Source: Symbiodinium natans (lineage: Eukaryota; Sar; Dinophyceae; Suessiales; Symbiodiniaceae). Taken from it: a stretch of 64,000 bases of DNA. Under the pieces are notes generated by a model. It was not told the DNA's origin and searched no databases. It saw only the letters and a list, made by a program, of their open reading frames with translations. The position numbers were made by a program, and so were the translations under genes. The stretch lies in assembly GCA_905221605.1 (NCBI GenBank), contig CAJNDS010000175.1, positions 141,828 to 205,827 on the forward strand, written 5' to 3'. Below are positions 36,289 through 49,599 of this stretch, piece by piece; the first letter of the stretch is position 1; every line of letters starts with the position of its first letter.

Positions 36289-36711
36289 TTGAAATACATC
36301 TTTTTTTTGCGAGTCCCCTACGTAGCTGAGTGCCAGCCTTTCAGCTTGGTTTCGTCTTTGGATTGTCTTGGAGCATCACCAGCGGCACAAAATGCACAAA
36401 GCAAATCCTGCAAATCCGAACCCCGAGGTAGGACAGACGAAGACTTCACGACGAGGGTTGTTGGGATTCACATGGCTTTCGGCATGGGGGGGGGGGTGGT
36501 GCCAGAAATGGATGAAGTTGAGGGTCGCTCTCACTGGCGCTACGCCAAACTTTGTGCCCGGGGGAAGGGGCTGGGCCATGCATTGGACTGCAGTCAGACC
36601 AAACAAAGGATACGAAAGCTGAAAAGCATGGCTGTGGAGAGGGAAAAATGGCGCGAACATGTTGATAAGGTGTCAAAGTCGTCGAACTCTTCGAAGGCTC
36701 CGTTCCATTGA
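36289..36711 (+). pseudogene. Possible remnant of a retroelement reverse-transcriptase C-terminus
   Basis: The last 70 residues of the open frame read RSHWRYAKLCARGKG, then TKQRIRKLKSMAVEREKWRE followed by HVDK. The pattern of basic residues ending in RxxWRE recalls the tail of LINE-type polymerases. No YADD or other catalytic motif is in reach, so this is at best a fragment. It could equally be an unrelated exon. Confidence 0.22.
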
Positions 36712-37329
36712 GCAGATCAGTTCAGACTTGCCCAGCAAGTTGGATCGCAAGCACATTCGCATGACCTGCACACAGTGTAAGTAAGTGCGCTGGATGGTGG
36801 TGCAGCGAATTGTTGACGTTTTGAAGTTGTTTCTGCGTAGACAGATGAGCTAGGAGCCTGCAGGATTGTGTGAGAATGCCGTTGCACATATCCAACTAAA
36901 CACCTTCGAAAGACAACCCCCTTTGCTGGACTCCAGCAAGCAGGTCGACCCCACCACTCGATTGGATCCATCCAAGTGCAACATCTTCAGTTTGTGGGAG
37001 AAGCCGATACTCGTCTGAACATCTGAGCATCGAACGCAAGGGGCGAAGTGATTTGGTCTGAGTTTTCAGCTCCCGTGCATGATGCAATCATTCGCCACAG
37101 TACTTGCGATCCAGGATAAGTAGTAGTGTTGGCATGAATGCCGACAGTTCCCAGTGCCGATAAATTTGCTGATTGCTGAGGAAATCACAGCCAGAGCAGC
37201 CCTTATTCCAGCGGTTAGCCACGCTTCTGCATAAAAGTTTGCATCAAAGCAGGCAGTGCAGTACATGGGCAGTCACTTTAGCGTTTGGTGACAACGCTCT
37301 CACCGACTTCGCCGCAGTATGAGGTCATT

Positions 37330-37441
37330 GAAGCATGGCGCCGGCACTCACATGGTCTTTGCAACGAGCCGTTTCTTATCACAGATGACAATGTCCGGCA
37401 AGTCATTCCGGATATACCAGAGGACGGCTTTGCATCATTGT
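37330..37441 (+). CDS. Exon-like segment, unknown
   Basis: After CCGCAG the frame reads YEVIEAWRRHSHGLCNEPF, then LITDDNVRQVIPDIPEDGFA and a stop. The mixed composition looks coding. No family recognised and no partner exon found. Confidence 0.25.
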
Positions 37442-38265
37442 GATTGCGATTGTTGGGAATAACCTTGACCAAGCAGCCCGGCATTCTCACGGCTGTCTGC
37501 CCTTCTCGACAGGAGTACTTTCGGATGCCATATCCTGCCGCGAAGTCGGACTTCATTCGATATGCAGTGCCTCTGGGGTTGGTATGCACATCAGAAGTCA
37601 GTCGATGACGGTTTTGACAGTGTCAGCCTTCTTGCACCAGCCCACACAGCCCTTGAAGCTGCTTGAAGCGGAGCCTTCTGGCCTTGACGGAAGGTGCTTT
37701 ATCACCATGGCGGTATCTATGTTGATTTCGACATGTCACTTGGATTGTAGCGTTCACCAGCTTCGTTGCGCGACGGCACATGGATGTGTCAAATGACACC
37801 ACCAAGCAAGACACGTTGTAGAGAACACCGTACAGCTGAACACTCGTGGTGCTCGCATCTAGAGGGCGCCAGCGTCCTTTGCACATGTAAGTCTCATGCT
37901 CGCTCGCGCCAGCCAAGGCTCACCGTGCAAGACATCGATGAGATTGCATGGGGCTTGGGCTAGTAAGAGGTTCAGAGCTTCATCGCAACACAACGTGCCT
38001 GCGTCGGCTTGCGCTCGGCAGTATGCAGTGCACCGCGCGCGTTTTTTCTGCAGGTAGAGAAAGTTCAGCACTTGGACCTGGTCTCTTACAGCGACGGCTA
38101 CGGCCGAGACCACGAGAAGTGCCAAGGACAGAAAGGAGGAAATGTTCATTCAACAGGTTTCGTCTTTGACACATGTTAATCATAGGACGCCAGGACCTTG
38201 TAGTTTACGGTAGGAACATATTCCGAATATTTGCATCGCTTACGGATATGTGATGCTGGTCAAGT

Positions 38266-38469
38266 GTGGCAAGGCCTGTTTGCAAAACGTTGCAAATGGA
38301 CCTCCCTCATAATGTATCAAATCACAGGCTTCGCTCAGCCCAGGCTTCGGTTTATGGTTTCGACGCCGGTTTCAGCGCGAGGCGTGAGTTCATGCTAAAT
38401 CCAAACCACGAGAAGATGATAGAAGATGATGCCACTCCATTGCCGCCCCTTACCGGAGCGGATTCGTAG
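38266..38469 (+). CDS. Short open segment, unknown
   Basis: 67 codons including SVYGFDAGFSARREFMLNPN and an acidic stretch before the stop at 38,469. Coding-like composition but no recognisable domain. Confidence 0.22.
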   Translation: MARPVCKTLQMDLPHNVSNHRLRSAQASVYGFDAGFSARREFMLNPNHEKMIEDDATPLPPLTGADS

Positions 38470-38774
38470 CGCGATCGGTTGCTGCAAAAAACGAGAATCC
38501 TTCAATCCGATCTTCCAGCAACAGCTTACTCAAATTGGCCGGATGTCGATCGATGGCGCATGTTGATTGTCCACAGTTGTCCACGCCAGGATTTTCGTCT
38601 AATTTCCTCGGAGGCCAGTTCTTTGTGAAATTGCTTGGCGATTTTCAATGTTCACCTTGATGGACATGTGCGGCCAGTTTATTTAATTTTTAACGCTACG
38701 CGACCCGCCTCGGCCCGGCCCAGATCCGCGTGAGCATGATGATTCCGCAGCGCCCAAGTCGCTGGACCCCAAGC

Positions 38775-38966
38775 AATAAGGGTTGGGTTTAGGGTTTAGG
38801 GTTTAGGGTTCCGGGTTTATGGTTTATGGTTTGGGGGCTTAGGGCTCAAGGTTCACGGTTTGGGGTTTAGGTTTTTTTTTGGTTTAGGCTTCAAGGTTCA
38901 AGGTTCAAGGTTCAAGGTTCAAGGTTCAAGGTTCAAGGTTCAAGGTTCAAGGTTCAAGGTCAAGGT
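38775..38966. repeat. Interstitial telomere-like patch changing into a GGTTCAA heptamer array
   Basis: Begins with three or four TTTAGGG units (about 38,788-38,812), passes through degenerate heptamers (TTTATGG, TTTGGGG) and ends as about 11 tandem GGTTCAA units (about 38,889-38,966). The period of seven is kept throughout. Confidence 0.9.
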
Positions 38967-38967
38967 T

Positions 38968-39165
38968 CAGGAGGGGGGGGGGGGTGGGCAGGGGGGGGGG
39001 GGGCAGGGGGGGGGGGGGGGGGGGCCAGGGGGCGGGGGCGGCGAACAGGAAAGGGGGCAGGCAGGGGGGGCAAGAGGGGGCAGCAGGGGGGGGGGGGGGG
39101 GGCAGGGGGGGGGGGGGGGCAGGGGGGGGGGGGGGGTGGGGGGGTGGGGGGGGGGGGGGGGGCAG
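38968..39165. repeat. Long G homopolymer field with GGGCAGG interruptions
   Basis: About 200 bases, almost all G on the + strand, with runs of 9 to 20. It directly follows the GGTTCAA array. Confidence 0.95.
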
Positions 39166-40431
39166 GCAGGCCTGGCTTGTGCCTGTTCTGACAACCTATA
39201 CACCTTCGGCCCGAGGCCTCCGCGGATAACTGTTTGGGAGTGCAATTCTGCTTCCTCTTGGTTTGATCCGTAGGCCGTTTGGCTGGAGGTGATACCATTT
39301 TCTCTCGGCCAAACCTTTGGTCTTGGTCGCCTTCCACTCCACTCCTCTGCACCGCCTCCACTCCACTCCGCTCCACTCTACTACTCCCTTGGGCGTTTGC
39401 GGTAGGAAGTTGAAAGGCGCGCCCCAAAATTCCGATCCCCAGTTGCGCTAACAAAGGAGCTTGCTTAAAAAGGTCGAAAAGGCAGCTCCTTCCATCGAGC
39501 AGTTTGGGAAGCACAAAAAGCTGCTGCGCCTTGGATTTATGAAAGCCAATCTAGCTTGCCATAAATAAAGTCTCCGCAGTCGTAGAACTGGATAAGGCCA
39601 TCCTGGCCTATAAGGCTGGATCTCTAATGTAAGTCGGCAAAGACGGGTTTTGACTGAATTCAGAGACATGCACGGATCGGCAAGACTGGTCGGGTTGTTC
39701 CAATTTCTGGGCGTGGGGCTGTTAGAGTTGCAGTCGGCCATTCTCCTCGCCCGGGTCTCCTGCACCCCTCGCCCGAATCTCGCCCGAATCACCCAGCGTG
39801 GGTATACAACTCTAACATCCACAGAGAATCCCCCAGACTGTCCTTGCAGTTCCCATCCACAAAAAAATGCTCCAGGAGGGCCCGCCCCTCAGAGAAACCA
39901 ATAGGACCAGTAGAGAATGCCGTAGAATATCCCTAGAATGCCAGAAAACTCTGCAAAGAATCTGCAAAGTTCTGCATCCCCTTATTGAATTCTGCAGAGC
40001 ATCTCAAGAGTGTCCACCCCCAGATATTTGTATCACCATGTGTCACACAGCATCCTGCAGAGCGAAGTGGCTTTAGGGTGGGGATGTTCGGAGTATAGCG
40101 TTTTTCTTCTAGTTGCTCACAGCCTGCCCCACAAACACCTCTCATGAGGTCATGCGTCACTGCGACATCTCGGAGAAGAAGGAAGAGAGAGTTTGTTGCT
40201 GCTTGGCCATGGTTGGAAGAGAGTTACATGCAGCGAAGCATAGCTGCAGCTACGTTTGTTTGTGGCCATGCTTATCTGTCCTCACATCAGTTTCTGGAAG
40301 AACACATCGGCATCCCGTGGGGTCACGCGATCAGAAGTACTATCCCGTTTTCTTGCCACATCCCGGCCCCGGGAGGGGACAAGCTCCAAAGCAGCCCCGA
40401 TTTGCTGCCGACCCGGCGGTTGCTGATGTAT

Positions 40432-40500
40432 GCTGTTTCTGCTGCTGTGGTTGTTGTTGTCGTCGTCGTGGTGGTGGTCATGGTCGTGGTCAACATTCAG
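40432..40500. repeat. GTTGTC/GTGGTG triplet microsatellite
   Basis: Short three-base periodic tract (tgttgttgtcgtcgtcgtgg). An upstream open stretch on + (SCHIPAPGGDKLQ) may be an exon but is unnamed. Confidence 0.6.
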
Positions 40501-42719
40501 AAGGAACGGATTTTGCAATGAATCCTATAGTAGCTTAGCTGTTCTTCGTGTCAACCGATTACAGTCGAACAGAAGCAGAGCATGTACTTTTCGCAAACAT
40601 CATAGGATTGCAGCCTTCTTCTGGTTGTTAGATGAGAGCATTTCTGCCGAGATCTTTGGGACGCGAAAAGATCATCAGCAATACTAGCACGTCTGATCTC
40701 GCAGCTGGGCTGTTGCTCTCTCAGGACAGGGAGATTCTTGCATGTGCCTTCAGCTTTGCCAATGGGCCAAGGGGTTGGTCTCCCATCTGCCTAGATTGAT
40801 TGGACTCTGTGCTGCAGATGAATCGAGCCGGTCATTGCAGTTTGCTGGCTGTGTTCAGTCTACAGTGGTTCAGCATAAGGTGCCCAAATGAGCTCGTCGC
40901 AATATGCTAGTTGTGGCAGCAGCCACACCAACGCACGGTTGCAAGCTGGATTATTGGTGGCGCTGCTTTAAGTAATACCTGAGTTGGAGCCTCAGCTGGC
41001 ACGTGCCCGAACCGATGTCAGGCAGCCATTGCGAAATGCACCTGTCGGCTGGGCCATGACTGGAGTGCAGCTGGCATCAGCTGGCTAAAACGCCAAAGCC
41101 TCCCTCTTTCAGCCCAGTTCGGCTAAACTGCTATAGACCAGCCGCGTGCCGTACTCGCAGCCATTTGCGCAAACTACATTAAACCACCCTCAGCCAGGGC
41201 CCTGCACTGAATTTTGGCTGGGCAAGGTCTTTCAGGTCTTTAAGCACGTGCCCTCACTGGAAAAGACAAGTACCGATGAATGCACTAAAAAAACGGGAAA
41301 ATGGAAATGGACCTCAAATGAAACAACGAACGCAGTGAAGTGAAATGAAATGCACGAAGGAGCAACCAGAATGAATATGTATTCGACATGATTTATTCGA
41401 AAAATACTGATATCGAGTGCACATGGCAGCAAAACGGAATGAATGCACAAATGAAGACATGAGTGAATGACACGATATGAAGTGAATGATTTTACGAATA
41501 TTGTTGTGGTGGCCTTCGTCGTTCGTCGGCTGGTGGTTTTGGGACGTGCACAGTTGTCGCAATCTGTCATTTTGAACTTCTTGTTCTAGACAAGTGAACT
41601 GACAAAGCAAGTTGTTTACAAGACATACAAGACCACAACAAATCCTGCTGAGCAGGCTTTGCAGACGAGACGGAGCAGTGCCACATCCCTTGGGGAGGAC
41701 CCAGTGTGTTTGTTTGCCGCATGCATGTGAACCGCTGCTCCTGCCTAGCTGAAACAAGGACTGGGCGAGTGGATTTCCCACAAGGTGTTTGAAGCAGCAC
41801 ATCCCGACTCAACTTTCTGTTTCTCGGATGTTAGTTTCTGTGCGTTCCGATCGCAGCTCAGCACTGCTCTTAGAGTCGGCTGCCGATTGGATAAGAGTTG
41901 TGCCTGGCACTTGCCATGCTTCTGCAACATGCAGAGGCACCGAGCACCGTTCAAGAGGTATCTAATGTTACGGCGGAGCTTGAGAACCTTTGGCAATATT
42001 CAGGTAATTACTTCACGCCATCCTTTTGTCTTGAATGATGCTTGAAGGATCGAACAGCATCTTGCGAAGGTATCCTTCAACAGTGTCTAAGTACCAGCCT
42101 TTTGCTCTTCAAGTCTCGTGATATCAGCGAATTCACATTTAGTGCATCTTCGAGAGAAAACCAACTGCTTGGCACACCATTGGATGGTGGATGGTGGTGC
42201 CCCTTGCTATTGCATTGCATCTCCATCACTGAATAGTGCTGCTCATATCGATATCACTGACATAGCACTGCTCATGTCGATATCCGACCTTGACCAAACC
42301 GTGAGTCGGCAGAATCAGAACGGTGCAGAAGCAAGGTCAGGAACAAACCAAGATTGCAGATTTGTGGAGTCTTCGCAAGCGCATGCACGCATGCAACAAA
42401 TGCATGCATCCATGCACCGTCACGCAGCCATGGACTCACCCAAACGCACACAAGGGCGTGCATGCGCACGCACGCGCTCTCGCCCGCGCAGCAGGCACGC
42501 GCACGCGCAATATACTCACACCCACACCCACGCACGCACGCACGTACACTTACACTGTTCAAACAACAGCGTGGCACGGATGGAAGAAGCGTTCATGCTC
42601 TCGACCATCTCACGACTAGCATGGAACAAAAACAGTTCGCACGTATTCAATCCAAGCGTGTTCAACGTTCCTGCAGTTGGCACAAGCCGCGATCATCTTT
42701 GGAGATGCACTGGCTTTGA

Positions 42720-43064
42720 TTGCTACTACTTGGCACATCTTGGCGCCGGTTGGGTTACGCTTTCTCAACGCGCTTAGCCGCTATGCATGTGTATGGTGTT
42801 CTTCATTGGTTCCCGCTGCAACCTGCTGGCCTTTGTGTCTACACATGCGAACAAGGCTACAGCGGCAACGAGTCATTCAATCCGGACCGTTTCGAATTTG
42901 TGTTGGAACACAAGCAGAAGCTCGAGGACGCTTTTGTTAAGGCTGTTGTGGCATGGCGTGAAAAGCCACATGATCTTGCAGAGTGCCAATACAAGGACGC
43001 ATATGCTGAGTTCGAATCTTCCCGCGTACCACAGCCTCTGAGCAGGTTTCGCAGTTTCGACTGA
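42720..43064 (+). CDS. Exon-like segment, unknown
   Basis: The frame reads MHVYGVLHWFPLQPAGLC from about 42,785, then NPDRFEFVLEHKQKLEDAF, AVVAWREKPHDLAECQYKDA and YAEFESS, ending at a stop near 43,064. The balanced hydrophilic composition with predicted helix is coding-like. No domain recognised. Further unassigned open stretches follow to 43,750. Confidence 0.3.
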   Translation: MLLLGTSWRRLGYAFSTRLAAMHVYGVLHWFPLQPAGLCVYTCEQGYSGNESFNPDRFEFVLEHKQKLEDAFVKAVVAWREKPHDLAECQYKDAYAEFESSRVPQPLSRFRSFD

Positions 43065-43999
43065 TTGTTACGAGTGGTCACACACTGGCCAGTGGTGCAA
43101 ATTGATCATTGAAATGCACTGCGCCTCCAAGTTCTCTCAGGCGGCTTTACCACTTTTTCAACGCGCTACATGGATGGGATTTCTGGTTTGCATTGAACCG
43201 CATTCATGGCAACAGCTCGCAGCCAGAAAGGGCGTCTAACAATGTCTAGCACAGATTGCTCAAGATTGGATGGATGGAGTGCAGTGTCGAACCTTCCTCT
43301 AAGGAGAAGCACACCTGTGTTGCCCGGTTGCAGTCATGCTTGTTCGACAGTTTTCTCTACACTATATTTCGCGGCGACAAAACCGAGTAACCGAGGCCAC
43401 CCTTTTCAACGAGACGACATTGGTTTCCTGCCTGCACTATCCTGCGCTCAACTCCTCGTCTCAGAGATGTCACTGTTCAATGTGGAAGAATTATTGCGGT
43501 TAATATTCAACAGCATCCAGCACCTTCGAATGTTCTTGCTTCATCTTGCTTTCGGGCTCTCCGAGGTCGGCCACATTTTCTCAAGAAGCTTCTCATCTGG
43601 CCATGGCACAGCACCGAAGGCTGGGCATGAATCTAGATCGCTCCAGTGGGAAAATTGCTTGGAAGCAATGTCAGTGCACGTCTTTGAACTATCCGACATT
43701 CCGTAGAGATGCCAATCCGAGAACTGTTCATTCGCATCGCTCATGCCATTGATTTTGTGAGTGGGTATGGCATGCGCCGATTCACGTGCACTTACAGGAA
43801 GATGCCAGCTCGCATTTCTTGCCCCATGGCTGCAATTAGCATGTAAGACCTTTGCATGTCAGGAGGGCTGCAGGCCAACGAACTTGAACACCCAGAAAAC
43901 GTCAGAAGATGCTGCTATATTGACAATCATACGCAGCCCACACGTGCAATGATTGAAACGATGAAGCCACGGCAGGAGTGCACACCCCGAGTTTGACAG

Positions 44000-46900
44000 C
44001 GTCAGTAAGAACTACATGACGCCTGACGGACTGTGCTTGCGTCGGCGTGTCGCATGTGCACAAGCTGTATTTCCACGTGCGTCCTGCAGGAAGAAGTCTA
44101 CCCTGCCAAATGGATCGGTAACGTCGACGGATGCAAGTCGAAAATGGAGCATGCTCTTGCACTGATGTGAGTGCGCCGGCCGGAAGTATTCCAAGAAAAT
44201 CACCAGTAGTGACGTTGGTTAACCGTTGATGCAGTGTGCAAGTAACGCATAGATTAGATGTTGAACTCTTGGTGGTGAAGCGCTTGTGATGCAACGCCAC
44301 TACAGCCAGTCGTGCTTTGTGCTGTTTTGATGTGCTTCTTCCTTGGAGGAGCTGCATCAAACCATCTTGGCGCACAACCACAATGCGGATCTTATAAAGC
44401 ACCACAAGGAGCTGGACTTGCTTCTTCACGCGCAGAATCAGACCGACAGACGTCAAGTTGTAGCAGTTAAGAGCACAAAGCAGCACCCTATATCACCCTG
44501 CTGCCGTCTGCAAGTAACGTGACACCCACTGATGTTTCAGAGCACGGTCTGACATATGAGGGTTGATCTAAAGGTCCGGGTCTTTGGTTTTGCATAAAAC
44601 GGACTTTCGATAAAGCAAAAAATGGTCCGCGAAAGTCTCGCGGTGTGTCTGCGAAACGAAAGCGGCAATCCGCGAAAATCATGAAAGTCAAGCTGACACG
44701 GAGCATGCCATCACTCTGCAGGCATGCAGGTCACAAGCCTTTCGCTGCCTCAGCGACTGGTAGCCAAGCTTTTAAGCGATTGCATTGCAGTTGTATACCC
44801 AGCCCCAGATGAAAAATGTTGATCACCCCTCATATGCACAATACATGCATGTGTTGAAACACGCGACGCAATTGTTGCAAAACGAATCGGTCGTTGATGC
44901 GATATCTGTTGGTGCTCCGGATGACTCTCGTAGCTAGAAACAAGTTTGCACGGTTTCGTTTCAAGCGCCTCTGACTTGAATAGGGGTATAGCCACAGCAG
45001 AAAGTGCCGGAGCACGGAAGGAAGCCTCGCCGCATTTGTTGTGCGCACCTGCCCTCTCCAGACTTCACCCTGGCTTAATCACGGCCGATACCTCCCTTGG
45101 CATTTCTTATTGTGCTACCCGGGAACATGCAGCTTGCATCCGTTGTCAGTGACGGCCCAGGCATCTGAGTCTGGCTGCCTGGAATACATCAAGTTAGCAC
45201 GGCACCATGTCGACATTGCTTCCAGCAACATGCAACGGTTGGCGCTATGCGTCGGGTGAGGAGCGGCCAAAGAGTCTGAAGGTGGCTGCTCTTGACTGGG
45301 ATGCTGCACCACACGCACTCGCCATGGTCTTCCACTGCCCCAGACCTCCTTCCCCACCAACGTCCGTGCCATGTCGTGCAGAGCCCCACGATCCACCGCA
45401 CAATGCTGTTGATCCGTGCTGAAGTTTACCAAATTTTTCCACAGTCTTCGGACGGAGGCTGAGCACATGGCAGTTTAGCAGTAGGCCCGACTGTGTAAGC
45501 AAACCACTGTGAAAGAAAATCTAAGCTATTTCCCGGTGTCGTCTTTCGCTCCCTCGCAGTTGCTTAAGTTACTGTACTTCACCCCTTGGGCGGAAAGACA
45601 CAGCAGTCATTTCTCATGATGACTCATGATATTGATTGTTTGCTGGCGGTTGAAGTGGAAGAAGACCAGAGGTGAGAGGCAAAAGCGGGGAAAAACACTA
45701 TCAAAACGGAACCTTGTTTGTATCCCGGAAAACCCAACAACTGCAGAAAAGGAAGAACTCGTTGACAAGTCCTCGTGCTTTACGTGTTAACAACTCATGG
45801 TGGTTTCCGCTTGCCTGAGTGCAGCGCGTCATGTCATTGAGTGCTCATTCCGGTTTCGCCACGCAAGGGCAGGTATTTGTCACTTGCTTGCCATATCGTG
45901 TAGGTGTTCCATAGCGCGGTGACCATGCGGTGGGGAGCAGCATGCACAGGATTCCATAGATGCTCTTCGTGAGCGATGCGCAAAGATGCAGGGGAATTCC
46001 ACCAAGACTGCTGAGGCTGCCACCGTATATCACAAGTGTACCGTATGCATGATATCGACACTCATCCGGTGTAGAAAGGGAGGGACGGTCAATAGAGTCA
46101 ATGCATCTCGCTGACCCGCCAGATCCAGCTACAGCTGAGACAGTTGGACGCGAGGCTTAAGCAGCAGCAGAGCCTTGGATTCGATAGTCGAGTGACCACC
46201 CTACTGAGTCAATCTTCGCACGTCATCCGAATTCTCGACCCTCGAGAACTTGTACAACAGAACTTGTACAGCTAGCGCAGAGCATTTCTTCACGCATGAG
46301 CGGAACTTGCCAATTATTCTGAGTTCCTGACTCCCAGGAAGCAACGGAAGCTGGACCCGTTGTTCGAGAGGCTGTACACTGCCCATTTTGTCGGTTTGAT
46401 GATGCTGTATTTATGCTTGTGTGAAAGTATGTGAAAGTGTTGCAATGCCGGACACTTCGACATGTCGCTTTACGTTGCACGCACTTTCAGACAGCAGAAG
46501 AGTATCATCGCAATGGATAGCAGATTGCCACGAGCTTTCGCAAGGCTGTCGGCCCTGGAGTTGAAAGTTGCCACGGGAGCTCAAACCGGTGCTGCAGACC
46601 TACTGTACTGCATCGATGTTTTTGTGTCGTGAGTGGGGTTCAGTGCGCCTTCAACCTCACCAGGGCCCACTGGGCACTCAGCACCTAAAAGTTTACAAGG
46701 CGTGGGGTGCGTACTCCCGGCCGCCGGTGGCAGGGGCCTTACTTGGCCCACGCATGGCATGCACCTCCTTGCCCCTCCCCCCCCCCGGCATCAAGCAAAA
46801 CCTTTCAGCATTCTTGTCCGGAATCGTGTTTCAGAGCCCCCTTCATATTTGAGTTCCGAAAGCTCGACAACGCGGTGCTCGTTACTAAGCCGCTTATATT

Positions 46901-47330
46901 GTTGGTCTAGCGAGCTTCCGAGCTCGTTTCCTGAACCAACTAAGCCAATGCTGAAGGCTGACCCGGAAAAAACGCTTGAAATGTGAACACCGAGGGGCGA
47001 AAAGTCGAAGGGCTCGAGAGCCTCCACCTGGCGGTAGCCTGCTCTCTGTAACAGTCCTGGATTTTTAATTCTGCATCAAAGCCAGTTGATCCAAGCGACG
47101 AACCCCGTGCAGCATCGCATGCAACACACAAAATGCGGACACCTGTAGCGCTGGGGAAGACAAGGTTCAACAATGCATCAACATCAAAGAAACCCGTGTG
47201 ATATCCCCCACAATAGACTGCTTTCATGCACGCTCTGGTGTGTTTCTGTCATTTCCCACCCCGCAAGTGGGGTAGATAGATTTTAGCACCAGCTTGGTAG
47301 GACGGCCCTCAGGCAGTACAACATTCCAGA
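44000..47330. other. No gene recognised
   Basis: I see no motif-bearing frame, tandem array or RNA gene in this stretch. Open frames are short and overlap on both strands. Confidence 0.4.
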
Positions 47331-47339
47331 CGGCAGGCG

Positions 47340-47600
47340 TACGGGCAACTGTACCGGCCTCATTAAATAAAGGCTCAGGCGGGCTACTGTACTGAAATGT
47401 TGTTGCCTTACTAAGCAGGCCCGGGAGGCTCAGGCCCAAGTAGGCTCAGGCCTTAATAAGTAGGCCAGGGAGGCTCAGGCGGCAACTGTGCCTTACAATG
47501 CGGGCCTGGGAGGCTCAGGTGGGTAACTTTAGATAACTTTAGGCGAGTGAGGCTCAAGCGCGCAGCTGAAACGTTGCCTTACTACATCAGCAGGTCAGGG
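47340..47600. repeat. Degenerate repeat with GGGAGGCTCAGGC core
   Basis: Five or six units of about 45 bp built on 'gggaggctcaggc' preceded by 'aataagtaggcc' or similar. Confidence 0.75.
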
Positions 47601-48115
47601 AGGCCCGCATCCGTAGCACATAATACTGTCACCGAACGTACGACCAAGCAACTTGCAGCTGCGCGGACCCTGGGTCCGTAAAACTGCTGGCCATAAAAAC
47701 AACAGGCGCGGACCATGCAAACCGACAAAAAGGATCAGGGGTCCGTTAAAAAGTACTTGGGAGGGGGGGGGGGTACCCTAAAGAACGTGTTTTTCAAGTT
47801 CTTTTCCTTATTGACTGGGGGGGGGATAACATGGCCTTGTTTCTTTTTCACTCTGTTTCTGCGTCTGGGGGTTCCCCCCCCAAAGTTCTTTTTGTTGCTT
47901 GCGTTTACACCTGCTCCACGGAGCCATTCGGCTTCAAGGCTCATCAAAACAAAGAACCACGTCCTGACTTACACGCGACGGCGACGACGACGAGGAGGAG
48001 GACGAAGAGGAGGAGGAGGAGGAGAGGAGGAGGAGGAGGGGGAGGAGGAAGAAGACGACGCCGACGCTGAGGGCTGCAATAATGCTGCAATGCAGGGTAG
48101 AGGCTTCGAAAAGGT

Positions 48116-48345
48116 CCCCTTATGAGGCCCAACTGAGCCCTTTGAAGGTCTTTCACTTGTGGCTCGTGACCGGCCCAAGCCATGTTCCGGCCCACCAAGC
48201 CCTTCCAAAATCCACAACTTCTGGGTCTTGAAGTGCACTTTATTGCATTTTGTGGGTCCCGGCGACGAGCCAGCCCAGGACCCACAAAACGCAGCCTTCG
48301 CAGTCTGCCAGCCCCTTCAACCAAGCCCTTCCCGCCTGCCAACCA
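48116..48345 (+). repeat. Three-copy repeat family, copy A (+)
   Basis: Starts 'tatgaggcccaactgagccc' and contains 'cacttgtggctcgtgaccgg', 'atccacaacttctgggtc' and 'ttttgtgggtcccgg'. Inverted copies are at 48,521-48,716 and 48,730-48,947. Confidence 0.85.
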
Positions 48346-48520
48346 GCGTGCAGATTTGGCCACTTGCGGCCATTTTGAAAAGAAAAGTCTCTTTCCGTAA
48401 ATCTGACTACAAGATACTTGGTTTGAAGGGTTTAATTTAGGATGGTTTAGTGTGCAAAGCATAGAGACGGCGAGGGCGCTTGCTGTCACGGCGGAGAGGT
48501 GGGCTCATGCGGGCTTTGTA

Positions 48521-48716
48521 AGGGGGCTGGATGGTAGGCTGGGAAAGCTGCACTTTTGTGACCCACAAAAATGCAGCGGGGGTTGCATTACAGGACCCAG
48601 AAGTTGTGGATTTTGAAAGGGCTTGGTTGGGCAGTTTGTGGGTCCCGGAACATGGCTTGGGCCGGTCACGAGCCACAAGTGAAAGACCTTCAAAGGGCTT
48701 AGTTGGGCCTCATAGA
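48521..48716 (-). repeat. Three-copy repeat family, copy B (-)
   Basis: Reverse complement matches copy A over almost its full length, with the same central 'ccacaacttctgggtc' and 'aagccatgttccggg'. Diverged by scattered substitutions and small indels. Confidence 0.85.
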
Positions 48717-48729
48717 ATCTGGTTGGCAG

Positions 48730-48947
48730 GGCTTGGCGGAAGGGGCTGGACGGTAGACTGAGAAGGCTGCGTTTTGTGGGTCTCGAACGGGCTTGTTGCC
48801 GGGACCCACAAAAATGAGGTGGGTTTGCATTTCGGGACCCAGAAGTTGTGGACCTTGACAGGGCTTGGTTGGGCAGTTTGTGGGCCCCGAACATGGCTTG
48901 GAGGCCACAGGTGAATGACCTTCAGAGGGCTTACTTGGGCCTCGTAG
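48730..48947 (-). repeat. Three-copy repeat family, copy C (-)
   Basis: Same family in the same orientation as copy B and directly adjoining it. It keeps 'ccacaacttctgggtcccg' and 'acccacaaaacgcagcctt' when read on the minus strand. Confidence 0.85.
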
Positions 48948-49599
48948 GTGCTGGTTGGCAGGCGGGAAGGCTTGGTTGGACGGGCAAACGCAGCGGGATT
49001 GGATTGAAAGGGCTTACTGCTGATAAGATGGACTGACGGCGCGCTGCACGGCAAACTGAACATGACTGAACAGTGAAGTTCTGCGAAGAGCACACAGAAC
49101 GCCAACATCGCACAACTACACCACGTCACTGATTCTTAAGTCGGTGGCAAGGGATCATCGACTAGGGGTTTCAAGAAGATGCAAGGGGGTACGAGCCACA
49201 GAGGTTGCGACAAGCCTTTGAATAAGTACATCGCGGGGGGGCCCCCACCAGGTACTTTTCTGCTTTGTGGGAGGGGGGGGGTTCCACAACTATGTGCCGA
49301 CAACCCTAAGAAAAGAACTTGGTTGTGCCAGAACCCCCTGCTAAAGGTACTTGTGGGGGGGGCCTCCCCCCCCCTTAACAGCCCATGATCAAAAAGGTGC
49401 ACGGACTGATGTTGGAACTACAAAATGCCTCACGAAAGGGGGCGATTTGCCGGCCAAACGCATTTGGAAGTTTGTCCAAGGACCGGAACCTGCCTTGGAA
49501 CCGGCCCCGGAACCGTGCCTGGATCCCGCCTCGAACCAGCCGCGATAAATCGGGATCAAATAGTTGAACCATATTTCATTGCAAAGGCTGCATTCTTGG

